A DNA stretch of 64,000 nt from Pseudomonas marincola (GCF_900116605.1 NZ_FPBC01000009.1:140773-204772); one strand, 5' to 3'. Positions 7,813-17,083 are shown, counted from the first letter of the stretch. Translations and numbers: made by a program. Notes: generated from the letters alone by a model not told the origin.

Positions 7813-10256
7813 CCGCGTTCGAACCGACTCCCTGCTCTAACAAGGCGGCGCTGCATGAAATTGCCCGGCAGGCCTGCGAACGCATAGCGCCGACCTGGCC
7901 GCTGGACCAGATGATTGCCGTCAACCCACTGTGGGAGCGGCGCGACCAGCCTTGGGCGCAAGTCGCCGAGCAGCTTTGGCGCCGCGCAGGTTCACGCCTG
8001 ACCCTGAGTGCGGCCGACTACCGCGCTGCCTGGCAAAATGGCCAGATCAATCAACAGCACCTGACGCGGGCGCTGGCTGAAACGGCGCATACCTGGACGC
8101 CTGAGCAGCTGTTGCAGTTTCTCGATCAGCCGGCTGAGCCAGCCCAAACCTTGCCACTGCTGGAAGACATGGCCAAAGCCGAGATCGCAGTGCCTGGCTG
8201 GCCCGCCCTGATCACCCAGCAAATCGGTCAAAGTTGCGCCGCCTGGTTCGACGAGAATCAGGCCGACTGGCATCCGCCGAAGAAGGCCAGCCTGTACCAC
8301 GCCTGGCGTGAATCGATGCTGCAAGACCGTGGCTTGAGCGTGCTCAGCGCTTGCCGCTCGCTGGGCGCGCAAATTGCCGAGTTGCCAGAGGAGCCACAAG
8401 CTGCCCTTGAATCGGCGGTAGAGCATTTGGGCATTGCTGAGCATGAGCTGAGCGAGTGGTTTGACTGCCTGTTGCTGCGCAACCTCGGCTGGGCATCGTG
8501 GTGCGCGTATAAGCGCTGGCAAGCCCGCCTCGGAGGGGGTGACGATCCTGTTTTGCTTGACCTGCTGGCTATTCGCGCCGCTTGGGAATGGCTGGTTGAC
8601 GACCGCCAGCGCGACGCTGACAGCGGCTGGAGCCAATGGCGTGCAGCATGGCAAGCCGCACGCAAGCAGCCCCTCACAGCACAGTGGCAAGCGCTGCAAG
8701 TGTGGCAGCGGGCAGAAGAACTGGCCTGGCAAGAGCAGCTCCACGGCATGTTGCAGAACCCCGTCAAACCTTCGAAAGTGGCTGCGCCAATCGCCAAGGT
8801 GTATTTCTGCATAGATGTGCGCTCAGAGGTATTTCGCCGGGCCCTTGAACAAGCTTGCCCGCAAGTACAGACCGGTGGTTTCGCCGGCTTCTTTGGCCTG
8901 CCTGTCGCCTATACCCCGCTGGGCACGCAAGCGACACGTCCACAACTGCCAGGATTACTGGCGGCGCAATTCAGCGTGACAGACAGCAGCGGCGACAGCG
9001 AGCGTGACGCGGGTCTGGCCCGTCAGCGCAATTCGCGCCTGCAACGTGGCGGACGCTGGCAACTGTTTGAGCGCCTGCCCGCCTCGACATTCTCCCTGGT
9101 AGAAACATTGGGCCTGGGTTACGCCGGCGCTCTGCTGGGGCGTGTGGGTGGTTTTCTGTCACGCTCAGCCGCACCGGACAGCCACGCATTGCGGCCACGC
9201 GAGTGGCAACAGTTAAAGCCGTCTCTGCCGGTCATTCCACTGGAGCAGCGCACGAACGTGGCGGCGCGTATTTTACGCGCGATGAGCCTTACGCAAAACT
9301 TTGCGCCACTGATCGTGCTGCTGGGGCACGCCAGCCAAAGCACCAACAACCCACAGGCCGCTGGCTTGGATTGCGGTGCCTGCTGCGGCCAGAGCGGCGA
9401 GGTTAACGCCCGATTGCTCGCGGACTTGTTGAATAACCCGCAGGTGCGCAAGGGTTTGCTCGACGAAGGCATTGAACTGCCAGACGATTGCCGCTTTCTG
9501 GCAGGGGTGCACAACACCACCACCGATGAGATTCGGGTGTTTGACAGCGAAACGCTGGCCCAGCGTTTACAGCCAAACTGGCAGACACTGCGCCGGGCTT
9601 TGGATGATGCGGGCGCACGTGCGCGGCGCGAACGGGCTGGCCTGTTAGGGCTTGAGGGCCTCAGCGAAAAACCGGTAAAGCTGCTCAGCAGCGTGCGCCG
9701 GCGTGGCACGGATTGGGCGCAGACCCGCCCAGAGTGGGGCTTGGCCGGTAATGCCGCGTTCATCGCTGCGCCGCGCTCTCGAACCCTTGGGCAGAACTTG
9801 CAGGGACGCGCCTTCCTGCACGATTACGACTGGCAGCAGGACCCCAGCGGCAAGGTACTGGAGTTGATCATGACCGCGCCGATGGTGGTCGCTAACTGGA
9901 TCAACCTGCAGTACTTCACCTCCACCACCGACAACCTGCGCTTTGGCTGCGGCAACAAGGTACTGCACAACGTAGTCGGCGGGCGAATCGGGGTGTTCGA
10001 AGGCAATGGCGGCGACTTGCGCACCGGCCTGTCACTCCAGTCATTGCATGACGGCAAGCACTGGGTCCATCGCCCATTGCGCTTGACGGTGGTGATCGAC
10101 GCGCCGCAGCGCATGATCGACAAGGTCATCGCCGAGCATGCCGTCGTCCGCGATCTGGTGATCAATGGCTGGCTGCATCTGCAGCGAATAGACAGCTATC
10201 GCAGCGACATCTGGGAACGTCGCACGGCTGAAGGCTGGCAGCCGCTGCCTCGTTGA
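7809..10256 (+). CDS. dabA: DAB inorganic-carbon transporter, zinc subunit DabA (DUF2309)
   Basis: This 815-residue DUF2309/UPF0753 protein is the beta-carbonic-anhydrase-like subunit that hydrates CO2 to bicarbonate vectorially when bound to DabB. The active-site residues can be placed: C334 and D336 in VYFCIDVRSE, H507 in LLGHASQS, and C522 in LDCGACCG. Each sits exactly 17 residues before the remembered Halothiobacillus residues C351, D353, H524 and C539, so the zinc site looks intact. The start codon overlaps the dabB stop, which implies translational coupling. The stop codon runs into an A-tract and hairpin. A role in supplying bicarbonate for anaplerotic carboxylations in this heterotroph is inference. 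Confidence 0.93.
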   Translation: MTAFEPTPCSNKAALHEIARQACERIAPTWPLDQMIAVNPLWERRDQPWAQVAEQLWRRAGSRLTLSAADYRAAWQNGQINQQHLTRALAETAHTWTPEQLLQFLDQPAEPAQTLPLLEDMAKAEIAVPGWPALITQQIGQSCAAWFDENQADWHPPKKASLYHAWRESMLQDRGLSVLSACRSLGAQIAELPEEPQAALESAVEHLGIAEHELSEWFDCLLLRNLGWASWCAYKRWQARLGGGDDPVLLDLLAIRAAWEWLVDDRQRDADSGWSQWRAAWQAARKQPLTAQWQALQVWQRAEELAWQEQLHGMLQNPVKPSKVAAPIAKVYFCIDVRSEVFRRALEQACPQVQTGGFAGFFGLPVAYTPLGTQATRPQLPGLLAAQFSVTDSSGDSERDAGLARQRNSRLQRGGRWQLFERLPASTFSLVETLGLGYAGALLGRVGGFLSRSAAPDSHALRPREWQQLKPSLPVIPLEQRTNVAARILRAMSLTQNFAPLIVLLGHASQSTNNPQAAGLDCGACCGQSGEVNARLLADLLNNPQVRKGLLDEGIELPDDCRFLAGVHNTTTDEIRVFDSETLAQRLQPNWQTLRRALDDAGARARRERAGLLGLEGLSEKPVKLLSSVRRRGTDWAQTRPEWGLAGNAAFIAAPRSRTLGQNLQGRAFLHDYDWQQDPSGKVLELIMTAPMVVANWINLQYFTSTTDNLRFGCGNKVLHNVVGGRIGVFEGNGGDLRTGLSLQSLHDGKHWVHRPLRLTVVIDAPQRMIDKVIAEHAVVRDLVINGWLHLQRIDSYRSDIWERRTAEGWQPLPR

Positions 10257-10287
10257 AAAAACAGGACCGCGCCGCCGTGCGCGGTCC
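10256..10287. terminator. Hairpin terminator between dabA and the convergent Sua5 gene
   Basis: A 9-base-pair stem (GGACCGCGC at 10264-10272 with GCGCGGTCC at 10279-10287) closes a 6-base loop. Read on the minus strand it is followed by six T residues (10261-10256), a strong intrinsic terminator for the gene ending at 10432. It overlaps the dabA stop codon and probably also stops plus-strand transcription. Confidence 0.7.
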
Positions 10288-10431
10288 TTCGCAGACGTGA
10301 ACCGATACTGCCTCGATTTCCCTTTCGCCGTTTTACTCAAAGCCCATGAGCCGGCCGCAGGCTCATGAAGTTTGGCTGCTTCTTTGCGATTGAGAGAGAG
10401 CGTGCTGTGCCCGAATCGTGCAACAGATCAA

Positions 10432-11376
10432 TCAGGCAAGCGAATGGCAGGCCCGCGACAAGCGATCATGAACAGCGGCCCAACTGTCCAGCTGCGGTGG
10501 CGTCTGGATATAGATGTGCTCAAGGCCCAAAGCATCCAGCTGATAAAGCGCCGCGTAAAAGCCGGCGGCGTAGTGCTCGGGATCAGAGCCGAGACTGATG
10601 GCCGGGCCAGTGCTGGCGTGTACCTGATCGCACCAGATCCAGCCATTTGCCTGATTGCTCAGCGCATCAAAAGGAAGCTGGGTAAAACGCTGCGCCGGGG
10701 TTGTTGGCGCATAGTGACGCAGGTGCTGGCCCGGAGCCCGGATACCGCCAGCGGCCTCTTCAAGCGGCTCGCCCAGTATTTGCTGCAATTGCATACGGCT
10801 GAGCATGCCGCTGCGCAACAAGCGTGGGCTGTCATCCGCTAGCAGGCTGACAATGCTCGACTCCAGACCAACCTGGCAGGGGCCTCCGTCGAGAATAGTC
10901 AGCTGGCTGTGATGAAACTGCTTAGCCACATGCTCGGCACAGGTCGGACTGATTGACATGTAGCGGTTGGCCGATGGCGCCACCAGACCACTGCCAAAGC
11001 TACGCAATAACGCTTGGGCCATTGGGTGCGCCGGCACACGAAGCGCCACGCTGTTCTGCCCGGCGGTCACGCAGCGCAATACATCGTCGCGCGCCGGCAG
11101 TACCAGCGTTAACGGGCCAGGCCAAAAAGCCTCCATCAGGCGCTGGGCTTGCGGGGTAACCTCTGCGGCCCATCGACTCGCTTGCCCGGCATTCTCAATA
11201 TGCACGATCAAGGGGTTGCTGCTGGGGCGTCCTTTCAAGGCAAAGACTTGGTTGACTGCGCGCTCTTGCAGTGCGTCAGCCGCCAGACCGTATACCGTTT
11301 CAGTAGGCATGGCGACCAAATGGCCGTCCCGCAGTTGCTCTGCGCACAGTTCGATGTCTTGAGTGATGGTTGGCAT
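10432..11376 (-). CDS. L-threonylcarbamoyladenylate synthase (Sua5/YrdC type)
   Basis: This 314-residue enzyme makes threonylcarbamoyl-AMP, the first step of t6A formation at tRNA position 37. The YrdC domain occupies roughly the first 190 residues, with the PTETVYGLAADAL nucleotide-binding motif near residue 24, LKGRPSSNPL, and SANRYMSISPT. A C-terminal Sua5 domain follows, so this is the long two-domain form rather than the short TsaC form. The ATG at 11376 is preferred over a TTG 20 codons upstream; neither has a clear ribosome site. Another tRNA enzyme acting on t6A, TrmO, lies at 53.4 kb but is not linked. Confidence 0.88.
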   Translation of the reverse strand: MPTITQDIELCAEQLRDGHLVAMPTETVYGLAADALQERAVNQVFALKGRPSSNPLIVHIENAGQASRWAAEVTPQAQRLMEAFWPGPLTLVLPARDDVLRCVTAGQNSVALRVPAHPMAQALLRSFGSGLVAPSANRYMSISPTCAEHVAKQFHHSQLTILDGGPCQVGLESSIVSLLADDSPRLLRSGMLSRMQLQQILGEPLEEAAGGIRAPGQHLRHYAPTTPAQRFTQLPFDALSNQANGWIWCDQVHASTGPAISLGSDPEHYAAGFYAALYQLDALGLEHIYIQTPPQLDSWAAVHDRLSRACHSLA

Positions 11377-11504
11377 GGCTGAAAGGGTTCTGCGTATGAG
11401 TATGGCCTGCTCAGCAGGAGGCTGTGCGTGGCGCAAATAAGGGGTTGAGATCGTATTTTATTGGCGGTCTTGGGTTTACCGCGAGTATTAATGCTGCAAA
11501 AACG

Positions 11505-11530
11505 AAAAAACCCGCCGAAGCGGGTTTTTC
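11505..11530 (-). terminator. Intrinsic terminator of fadD1
   Basis: Paired arms AAAAACCCGC (11506-11515) and GCGGGTTTTT (11520-11529) around a CGAA loop lie 13 bases past the fadD1 stop. On the minus strand the stem is followed by a run of T residues. Confidence 0.88.
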
Positions 11531-11542
11531 CAACAATCAGAA

Positions 11543-13231
11543 TCAGGCCTTGGCCATCTTCTTCATTTCTTCGTCACGCAGTTCGCGGCGCAGAATCTTG
11601 CCGACGTTGGTCATTGGCAAGGCATCACGGAACTCGACAGCGCGCGGAACCTTGTAGCCGGTGACGTTGGCACGCATGTGCTCCATCACGGTTTCCTTGG
11701 TCAGCGTTACGCCTGGCTTGACCACGACAAATACCTTGATCGCCTCACCCGACTTCTCGTCCGGTACGCCAATGGCAGCGCATTGCAGTACGCCCGGGAT
11801 CATCGCCAGCACGTCTTCCAGCTCGTTCGGGTAAACGTTGAAGCCCGAAACCAGAATCATGTCTTTCTTGCGATCGACAATTTTCAGGTAGCCGTCTTCC
11901 TGAATCAGACCAATATCACCAGTCTTCAGCCAGCCTTCAGCATCAAGAATCTCAGCAGTGGCTTCCTGGCGCTGCCAGTAGCCTTTCATGACTTGCGGAC
12001 CCTTGACGCAGATCTCGCCGATCTCGCCAACGTCCAGGTCTTTGCCATCGTCATTGATGACTTTGCACAGCGTTGAAGGCAGCGGGATACCGATGGTGCC
12101 CAACTGGATCGCGCTGAACGGGTTAACCGTCGCAACCGGGCTGGTTTCGGTCATACCGAAGCCTTCACAGATTGGGCAGTTGGTCACTTCTTGCCAACGC
12201 TCAGCAGTCGCCAGTTGCAACGCCATGCCGCCAGAAACGGTGAGTTTCAACGAGGAGAAATCCAGCGCGCGGAAACCTTCGTTGTTGCTCAGCGCGACGA
12301 ACAAGGTATTCAGGCCTACAAATACGCTGAACTTGTAGGGTTTGATTTCCTTGATCATCGCCGGCAGGTCACGCGGGTTGGTGACCAACAGGTTATGCGC
12401 GCCGATGAGCATCATCGCCATGCAGTTAAAGGTGAACGCGTAAATGTGATACAGCGGCAGCGGGCTCACCGCGACCTCACAACCTTCGTTGAGGTTTGCA
12501 CCCATCAGGGCACGCACCTGCAGCATGTTGGCGACCAGATTGCGGTGCGTCAGCATTGCGCCCTTGGCAACGCCAGTGGTGCCGCCGGTGTATTGCAGCA
12601 CGGCAATGTCTTCACCTTTCGGTGCGGACTCACGCAGGATCTTGCCGCGACCTTTGTCCAGTGCATCGAGGAAGCTGATGGCCTGAGGCAGGTGATACGG
12701 TGGCACCATCTTCTTCACGCGCTTGACGACGGTGTTAACCAGAATGCGCTTGAATGTTGGCAGCATGTCGCCAACTTCGGTGATGATGACCGTTTTTACC
12801 CCAGTTTTCGGCACAACTTGCTCAGCAAGGTGGGCCATGTTCGCGAGGCAAACCAGTGCCTTGGCACCGGAGTCGTTGAACTGATGCTCCATTTCGCGCG
12901 CGGTGTACAGCGGGTTGGTGTTGACCACCACCAGACCTGCACGAATGGCGCCGAAAATAGCGACTGGGTATTGCAAGATGTTCGGCATTTGCAGGGCGAT
13001 ACGGTCGCCGGGCTGCAAATCCGTGTGATTCTGCAAGTAAGCTGCGAAGGTACCGGAGAGCTCGTACAGCTCGCCGTACGTGAGCGTTTTACCCAGATTG
13101 GTGAAAGCCGGCTTGTCAGCAAAACGTTGGCAGGATTGCTTCAGTACCGTTTGAACATTCGGGTACTGATCAGGGTCGATTTCGGCAGAAACCCCAACTG
13201 GATACTTATCCTTCCAGAAGTTTTCGATCAT
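11543..13231 (-). CDS. fadD1: Long-chain-fatty-acid-CoA ligase FadD1
   Basis: This 562-residue acyl-adenylate-forming enzyme activates fatty acids to acyl-CoA, the entry step of beta-oxidation, at the inner face of the cytoplasmic membrane. The AMP-binding signature YTGGTTGVAKGAMLTH and the motif GWLKTGD are both visible. The C-terminal catalytic lysine region (GKILRRELR) is present. The ATG at 13231 (MIENFWKDKYP) is chosen because of the AGGAG ribosome site and because the length then equals its neighbour. It is the downstream member of a tandem pair. The FadD1 name follows the remembered P. aeruginosa order fadD1-fadD2-lipase-phaJ. Confidence 0.93.
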   Translation of the reverse strand: MIENFWKDKYPVGVSAEIDPDQYPNVQTVLKQSCQRFADKPAFTNLGKTLTYGELYELSGTFAAYLQNHTDLQPGDRIALQMPNILQYPVAIFGAIRAGLVVVNTNPLYTAREMEHQFNDSGAKALVCLANMAHLAEQVVPKTGVKTVIITEVGDMLPTFKRILVNTVVKRVKKMVPPYHLPQAISFLDALDKGRGKILRESAPKGEDIAVLQYTGGTTGVAKGAMLTHRNLVANMLQVRALMGANLNEGCEVAVSPLPLYHIYAFTFNCMAMMLIGAHNLLVTNPRDLPAMIKEIKPYKFSVFVGLNTLFVALSNNEGFRALDFSSLKLTVSGGMALQLATAERWQEVTNCPICEGFGMTETSPVATVNPFSAIQLGTIGIPLPSTLCKVINDDGKDLDVGEIGEICVKGPQVMKGYWQRQEATAEILDAEGWLKTGDIGLIQEDGYLKIVDRKKDMILVSGFNVYPNELEDVLAMIPGVLQCAAIGVPDEKSGEAIKVFVVVKPGVTLTKETVMEHMRANVTGYKVPRAVEFRDALPMTNVGKILRRELRDEEMKKMAKA

Positions 13232-13385
13232 GGAAGCCCACTCCTCAGCAACAGCTTTAATCAAGACCGCGCATAACATGACGGTTGTTTGTTGTTAATA
13301 TTTCGGCTCGTTGAGCCTAAAAGCGCGCCGAGATTATCAGCTTTACCAGAAAGCGACTAGCACCAAAAGCAGGCTAAAGAGTCAT

Positions 13386-13419
13386 AAAAATGACCAGCAT
13401 GCCACTGCTGGTCATTTTT
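13386..13419. terminator. Near-symmetrical terminator between fadD2 and fadD1
   Basis: A 14-base-pair stem (13386-13399 with 13406-13419, core TGACCAGCA/TGCTGGTCA) carries A and T tracts on its flanks, so it reads as a terminator in both directions. It separates fadD2 from fadD1 and implies that fadD1 also has its own promoter within 13232-13385. Confidence 0.88.
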
Positions 13420-13467
13420 TGAGGTTCTTCACAAACCCAGCCACACGAGACCCAGCAGGGCCGCGCC

Positions 13468-15156
13468 TTAGCTGATGTCGCGAAGCTCACGACGTAGGAT
13501 TTTTCCTACCGGGGACATGGGCAAAGCATCTTTGAAGACGATGTGTTTAGGCACTTTGTAGCCGGTGAAGTTCTCCCGGCAGAACGCCTTGACCTCAGCT
13601 TCGGTGAGGCTCGAATCACGTGCAACGATGAACAATTTCACCGCCTCGCCGGATTTTTCATCGGGCACGCCCACCGCGGCACAACTAGCCACCTTGCTGT
13701 TGGTCAGCATCACGTCTTCAATTTCGTTCGGGTAAACGTTGAAGCCTGAGACGATGATCATGTCTTTCTTACGATCGACAATACGCGTGAAGCCGTCCTC
13801 GTCGATTATCGCAATGTCACCGGTTTTGAACCAGCCATCGGCATCGAGCACTTCGGCGGTGGCCTCTTCACGCTGCCAGTAGCCTTTCATGACTTGCGGC
13901 CCTTTAACGCACAATTCGCCGCGCTCACCCAGACCCAGGTCTTGGCCTTCGTCATCGATCACCTTGAACGCGGTGCCCGGCACGGGAATTCCCACGGTGC
14001 CCAGACGCGCCCGCTCACCATAGGCGTTGGTGCTGGCGACCGGCGACGTTTCAGTCAGGCCGTAGCCTTCAACCACGGTGCAACCGGTGATTTCTTTCCA
14101 GCGCTCCGCGGTCGCTTTGACCAGCGCGGTGCCGCCCGAGTTGGTCAGCTTGAGGCCAGAGAAATCCAGTGACTTGAAGTCCGGATGGTCCATCAGCGCG
14201 ACAAACAGGGTGTTGAGCCCCAGCAATGCAGTGAAGCGCCACTTGGACAGCTCTTTGATGAAGCCCGGAATATCGCGTGGATTGGTGATCAGTACGTTGT
14301 GGTTGCCATTAACCATCATGCACATGCAATTCGCGGTGAAGGCATAGATATGATAGAGCGGCAGCGGCGCGATCATCACCTCTTGCCCCTGCTTCATCAG
14401 TGGCTGGCCGGCATCGTCCAGTTGGGACATGCAGGCATCAACCTGCAGCATGTTTGCCACCAGATTGCCGTGGGTCAGCATGGCCCCTTTGGCAACGCCA
14501 GTCGTGCCGCCGGTGTATTGCAGCACGGCAATATCATCCAGCCCGGCTTCGACCGCCTTGACGCCCTGACCCATGCCCGTACTCAAGGCGCTTTTAAAGG
14601 AAATAGCCTGCGGCAGATGGTAGTCCGGCACCATCTTCTTGACCTTCTTGACCACGGTGTTAACCAGCCAGCCTTTCATCGCCGGCAGCATGTCACCCAT
14701 GCGCGCTTCAATCAGGTATTCAATTTGGGTATCGGGCAGGACTTCCTGCACCAGCTTGCCGAACATGTTCAGGTACACCAGTGCGCGCACGCCAGCATCC
14801 TTGAACTGGTGGCGCATTTCGCGGGCGGTGTACAGCGGATTGGTGTTCACCACGATCAGCCCGGCGCGCATCGCCCCGAATACCGCGACCGGGTACTGCA
14901 GGACGTTGGGCATTTGCACAGCGATGCGATCGCCCGGTTTCAAATCCGTGTGTTTCTGCAGGTAGGCGGCGAAGGCTGCCGACTGGCGCTCCAGATCAGC
15001 GTAGGTCAGGGTAACGCCCATATTGCTGAACGCGGGGCGGTCAGCGAAGCGCTTGCAAGAACGCTCGAACACCTCGACGACCGACTTGTAACTGTCGAGG
15101 TCAATTGTGTTGGGCACTCCCGGTGCGCGTTTATCATTCCAGAAATCGGGCTGCAT
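13468..15156 (-). CDS. fadD2: Long-chain-fatty-acid-CoA ligase FadD2
   Basis: This second 562-residue acyl-CoA synthetase is strongly similar to FadD1 along its whole length, so it is an ancient tandem duplicate. The AMP-binding signature YTGGTTGVAKGAMLTH, the segment VEGYGLTETSPVAS, WFKTGD and the terminal GKILRRELRD are all present. The ATG at 15156 (MQPDFWNDKRA) has an AGAGGA ribosome site. It is transcribed away from the lipase-phaJ pair, from a 272-base intergenic region. In P. aeruginosa the two paralogues are known to be separately regulated and to differ in chain-length preference. Which preference this copy has cannot be read from sequence. Confidence 0.93.
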   Translation of the reverse strand: MQPDFWNDKRAPGVPNTIDLDSYKSVVEVFERSCKRFADRPAFSNMGVTLTYADLERQSAAFAAYLQKHTDLKPGDRIAVQMPNVLQYPVAVFGAMRAGLIVVNTNPLYTAREMRHQFKDAGVRALVYLNMFGKLVQEVLPDTQIEYLIEARMGDMLPAMKGWLVNTVVKKVKKMVPDYHLPQAISFKSALSTGMGQGVKAVEAGLDDIAVLQYTGGTTGVAKGAMLTHGNLVANMLQVDACMSQLDDAGQPLMKQGQEVMIAPLPLYHIYAFTANCMCMMVNGNHNVLITNPRDIPGFIKELSKWRFTALLGLNTLFVALMDHPDFKSLDFSGLKLTNSGGTALVKATAERWKEITGCTVVEGYGLTETSPVASTNAYGERARLGTVGIPVPGTAFKVIDDEGQDLGLGERGELCVKGPQVMKGYWQREEATAEVLDADGWFKTGDIAIIDEDGFTRIVDRKKDMIIVSGFNVYPNEIEDVMLTNSKVASCAAVGVPDEKSGEAVKLFIVARDSSLTEAEVKAFCRENFTGYKVPKHIVFKDALPMSPVGKILRRELRDIS

Positions 15157-15428
15157 TATTTTTATCCTCTCCCCTGAATTTCGCCCTGCCTGAGGGCACT
15201 CATCCGAACTTAACAGCAATGCAGATTAGCGCCTATATATATGAGCCTTAAATCATTACTGTGAATCTTTGTAACTGGCCCAACGTATTGCTACATCACG
15301 ATGCTCTATTTCGGCCCATCCGGCCGATCAGGTGCAAAGTCGGGAACTCGGCGGGAATAACCTTGAACATTCCCAGATGCGTATTTCTAGTCCTACAATG
15401 GCGATTCCATGCAGGCTAAGGAATCGCC

Positions 15429-16391
15429 ATGCAGCACCAATCCTTCTGGCTCAACAGCAGTGACTCTCAGCCGATTTACGTGAACCACTGGTTCAGCCAG
15501 CAGCCGCCCAAGGCGGTGGTGATGGTCGCTCACGGCATGGCCGAGCACAGCGGCCGCTATGCAAGGCTGGGCGAGGCATTGGTAAATGCGGGCTATGAAC
15601 TCTACGCCCACGACCAACGCGGCCACGGCCAAACGGCAAGCAAAGGCACGCAAGGCCATTACGCCGATGCCAACGGCTGGGATCTGGTCATTGACGATAT
15701 CGCCCGCCTCAACCACACCATTCGCCAGACTCACCCCACCGCGCCGATTTTTCTGCTCGGGCATAGCATGGGCAGCTACATTGCCCAGGCCTACCTGATG
15801 AGCCACAGCGCCAGCTTGCAGGGTGCCGTGTTGAGCGGTTCAAACTACCAGCCGGCAATGCTCTATAAAGCAGCGCAGACCATCGCCCGAATCGAGCGCA
15901 AACGCCAAGGCCCCAAAGGCCTTAGTGCCTTGATCGATAAGCTGTCATTCGGCTCGTTCAACAAAGCCTTCAAGCCTAATCGCACCGAGTTCGACTGGCT
16001 AAGCCGCGATCCCGATGAGGTCGACCGTTACGTGAGCGATCCGCTTTGTGGTTTTCGCTGCACCAACCAGCTGTGGATAGACCTGCTCGGCGGTTTGCAG
16101 CACATCAGCTCGGTCAAAAATCTGGCAAAAATAGACAGCAGCCTGCCGCTTTTGGTGATCGGCGGCAGTGACGATCCGGTCAGCCAGGGCAAACGTCTCG
16201 ATGATTTGGCGGTCGCATTGCGCATGGCCGGCAACCGTTATGTGCAACTGCAGGTCTACCCGCAAGCGCGCCATGAATTATTCAATGAAACCAACCGTGA
16301 CGAGGTCAGTGCATTTCTGATCCAGTGGCTTGATCAGGCGCTTAGCTTGCCCCGCCACTCACACCCTTCACTTCAGGAGATTCTGTCATGA
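15429..16391 (+). CDS. Alpha/beta hydrolase, monoacylglycerol lipase/lysophospholipase type
   Basis: This 320-residue protein has the serine hydrolase fold. The nucleophile elbow is G-H-S113-M-G, the oxyanion-side motif is HGMAEHSGRY, a late aspartate lies in IGGSDDPVS, and the catalytic histidine is in ARHELFNE. It matches the Hydrolase_4 (monoglyceride lipase, PldB-like) group. No signal peptide is seen, so it is likely cytoplasmic. Its stop overlaps the phaJ start by ATGA. Adjacency to fadD2/fadD1 and phaJ suggests release of fatty acids from membrane or storage lipids feeding acyl-CoA metabolism. Confidence 0.88.
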   Translation: MQHQSFWLNSSDSQPIYVNHWFSQQPPKAVVMVAHGMAEHSGRYARLGEALVNAGYELYAHDQRGHGQTASKGTQGHYADANGWDLVIDDIARLNHTIRQTHPTAPIFLLGHSMGSYIAQAYLMSHSASLQGAVLSGSNYQPAMLYKAAQTIARIERKRQGPKGLSALIDKLSFGSFNKAFKPNRTEFDWLSRDPDEVDRYVSDPLCGFRCTNQLWIDLLGGLQHISSVKNLAKIDSSLPLLVIGGSDDPVSQGKRLDDLAVALRMAGNRYVQLQVYPQARHELFNETNRDEVSAFLIQWLDQALSLPRHSHPSLQEILS

Positions 16392-16858
16392 GTCAACTCA
16401 GCAACACCCCTTACGAAGAACTCACCGTAGGCCAGACCGCCAGCTACAGCAAAACTGTCGAAGAGCGTGATGTGCAATTGTTCGCCGCCGTTTCGGGCGA
16501 TAACAACCCCGTGCACCTGGACCCGGAATTTGCCGCCGAGAGCATGTTCAAGGAACGCATTGCCCACGGTATGTTCAGTGGCGCCCTGATCAGCGCCGCC
16601 GTCGCCTGTGAGTTGCCAGGCCCGGGCACTATCTATCTTGGCCAGACCATGCGTTTCACCTTGCCGGTGAAGCTTGGCGACACCCTCACTGTGCGTCTGG
16701 AAATTCTCGAAAAGCTGCCAAAATTCCGCGTTCGCATCGCCACTCAGGTGTTCAATCAGCGCGACGAGATGGTTGTCGACGGCGAAGCTGAAATCCTTGC
16801 GCCGCGTAAAGCACAGACCGTGACCATGCCGGCAATGCCGCAAGTCACTGTCAACTAA
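16388..16858 (+). CDS. phaJ1: (R)-specific enoyl-CoA hydratase PhaJ (MaoC domain)
   Basis: This 156-residue hot-dog-fold hydratase has the hydratase-2 motif SGDNNPVHLD, placing catalytic D38 and H43 five residues apart as in characterised PhaJ. The length and overall sequence match remembered PhaJ1 of P. aeruginosa. It converts trans-2-enoyl-CoA from beta-oxidation to (R)-3-hydroxyacyl-CoA, the monomer for medium-chain polyhydroxyalkanoate. It is translationally coupled to the upstream lipase gene. Confidence 0.88.
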   Translation: MSQLSNTPYEELTVGQTASYSKTVEERDVQLFAAVSGDNNPVHLDPEFAAESMFKERIAHGMFSGALISAAVACELPGPGTIYLGQTMRFTLPVKLGDTLTVRLEILEKLPKFRVRIATQVFNQRDEMVVDGEAEILAPRKAQTVTMPAMPQVTVN

Positions 16859-16903
16859 GCATTCCTGCCAGCGTACGTGATACACCGCTGGCTGCGTTCA
16901 AGC

Positions 16904-16931
16904 TGGTGCATAACTAAAAAGCTACGCACCA
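16904..16931. promoter_or_regulatory. Inverted repeat TGGTGC-N16-GCACCA upstream of codB
   Basis: Exact 6-base inverted arms lie about 190 bases before codB. The half-sites equal those of NtrC operators (GCACCA/TGGTGC) but in the outward order, so this is not a standard NtrC site. It is upstream of a probable sigma-54 promoter, where an enhancer site would be expected. Confidence 0.3.
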
Positions 16932-16997
16932 GACTTGACCACGCCTGTTTATCATTCACAATAAACCCCGTTAAAACTGTCCACTTTGCAACTTCTG

Positions 16998-17014
16998 TTG
17001 TGCAAGCAGCACAA
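16998..17014. promoter_or_regulatory. Inverted repeat TTGTGC-AAGCA-GCACAA upstream of codB
   Basis: This perfect 6-5-6 inverted repeat lies 53 bases upstream of the sigma-54-like element. Position and symmetry suit a dimeric regulator, possibly the PucR-type protein encoded in the operon. The owner is unknown. Confidence 0.4.
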
Positions 17015-17066
17015 ACCGCTTTGTAACTATCACCCAGCGTGAAGTGCATTTTCGCGAATACGCAGT

Positions 17067-17083
17067 CTGGCACGCCGCCTGCT
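17067..17083 (+). promoter_or_regulatory. Sigma-54 (-24/-12) promoter of the cytosine operon
   Basis: The sequence CTGGCACGCCGCCTGCT has GG and GC separated by exactly ten bases and the canonical TGGCACG upstream element. The -12 part is CTGC instead of TTGC. The predicted start of transcription is near 17094, 27 bases before codB. This fits nitrogen-controlled use of cytosine. Confidence 0.6.

Noticed and set aside
12191..13276. Plus-strand open frame of 361 codons (and a similar one at 14185-15177)
   Set aside because: Both are antisense to fadD1 and fadD2; the two frames resemble each other only because the two fadD genes are paralogues.
16867..16892. Hairpin GCCAGCG/CGCTGGC after phaJ1
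   Set aside because: It has no T-tract and an 12-base loop, so it does not look like an intrinsic terminator.
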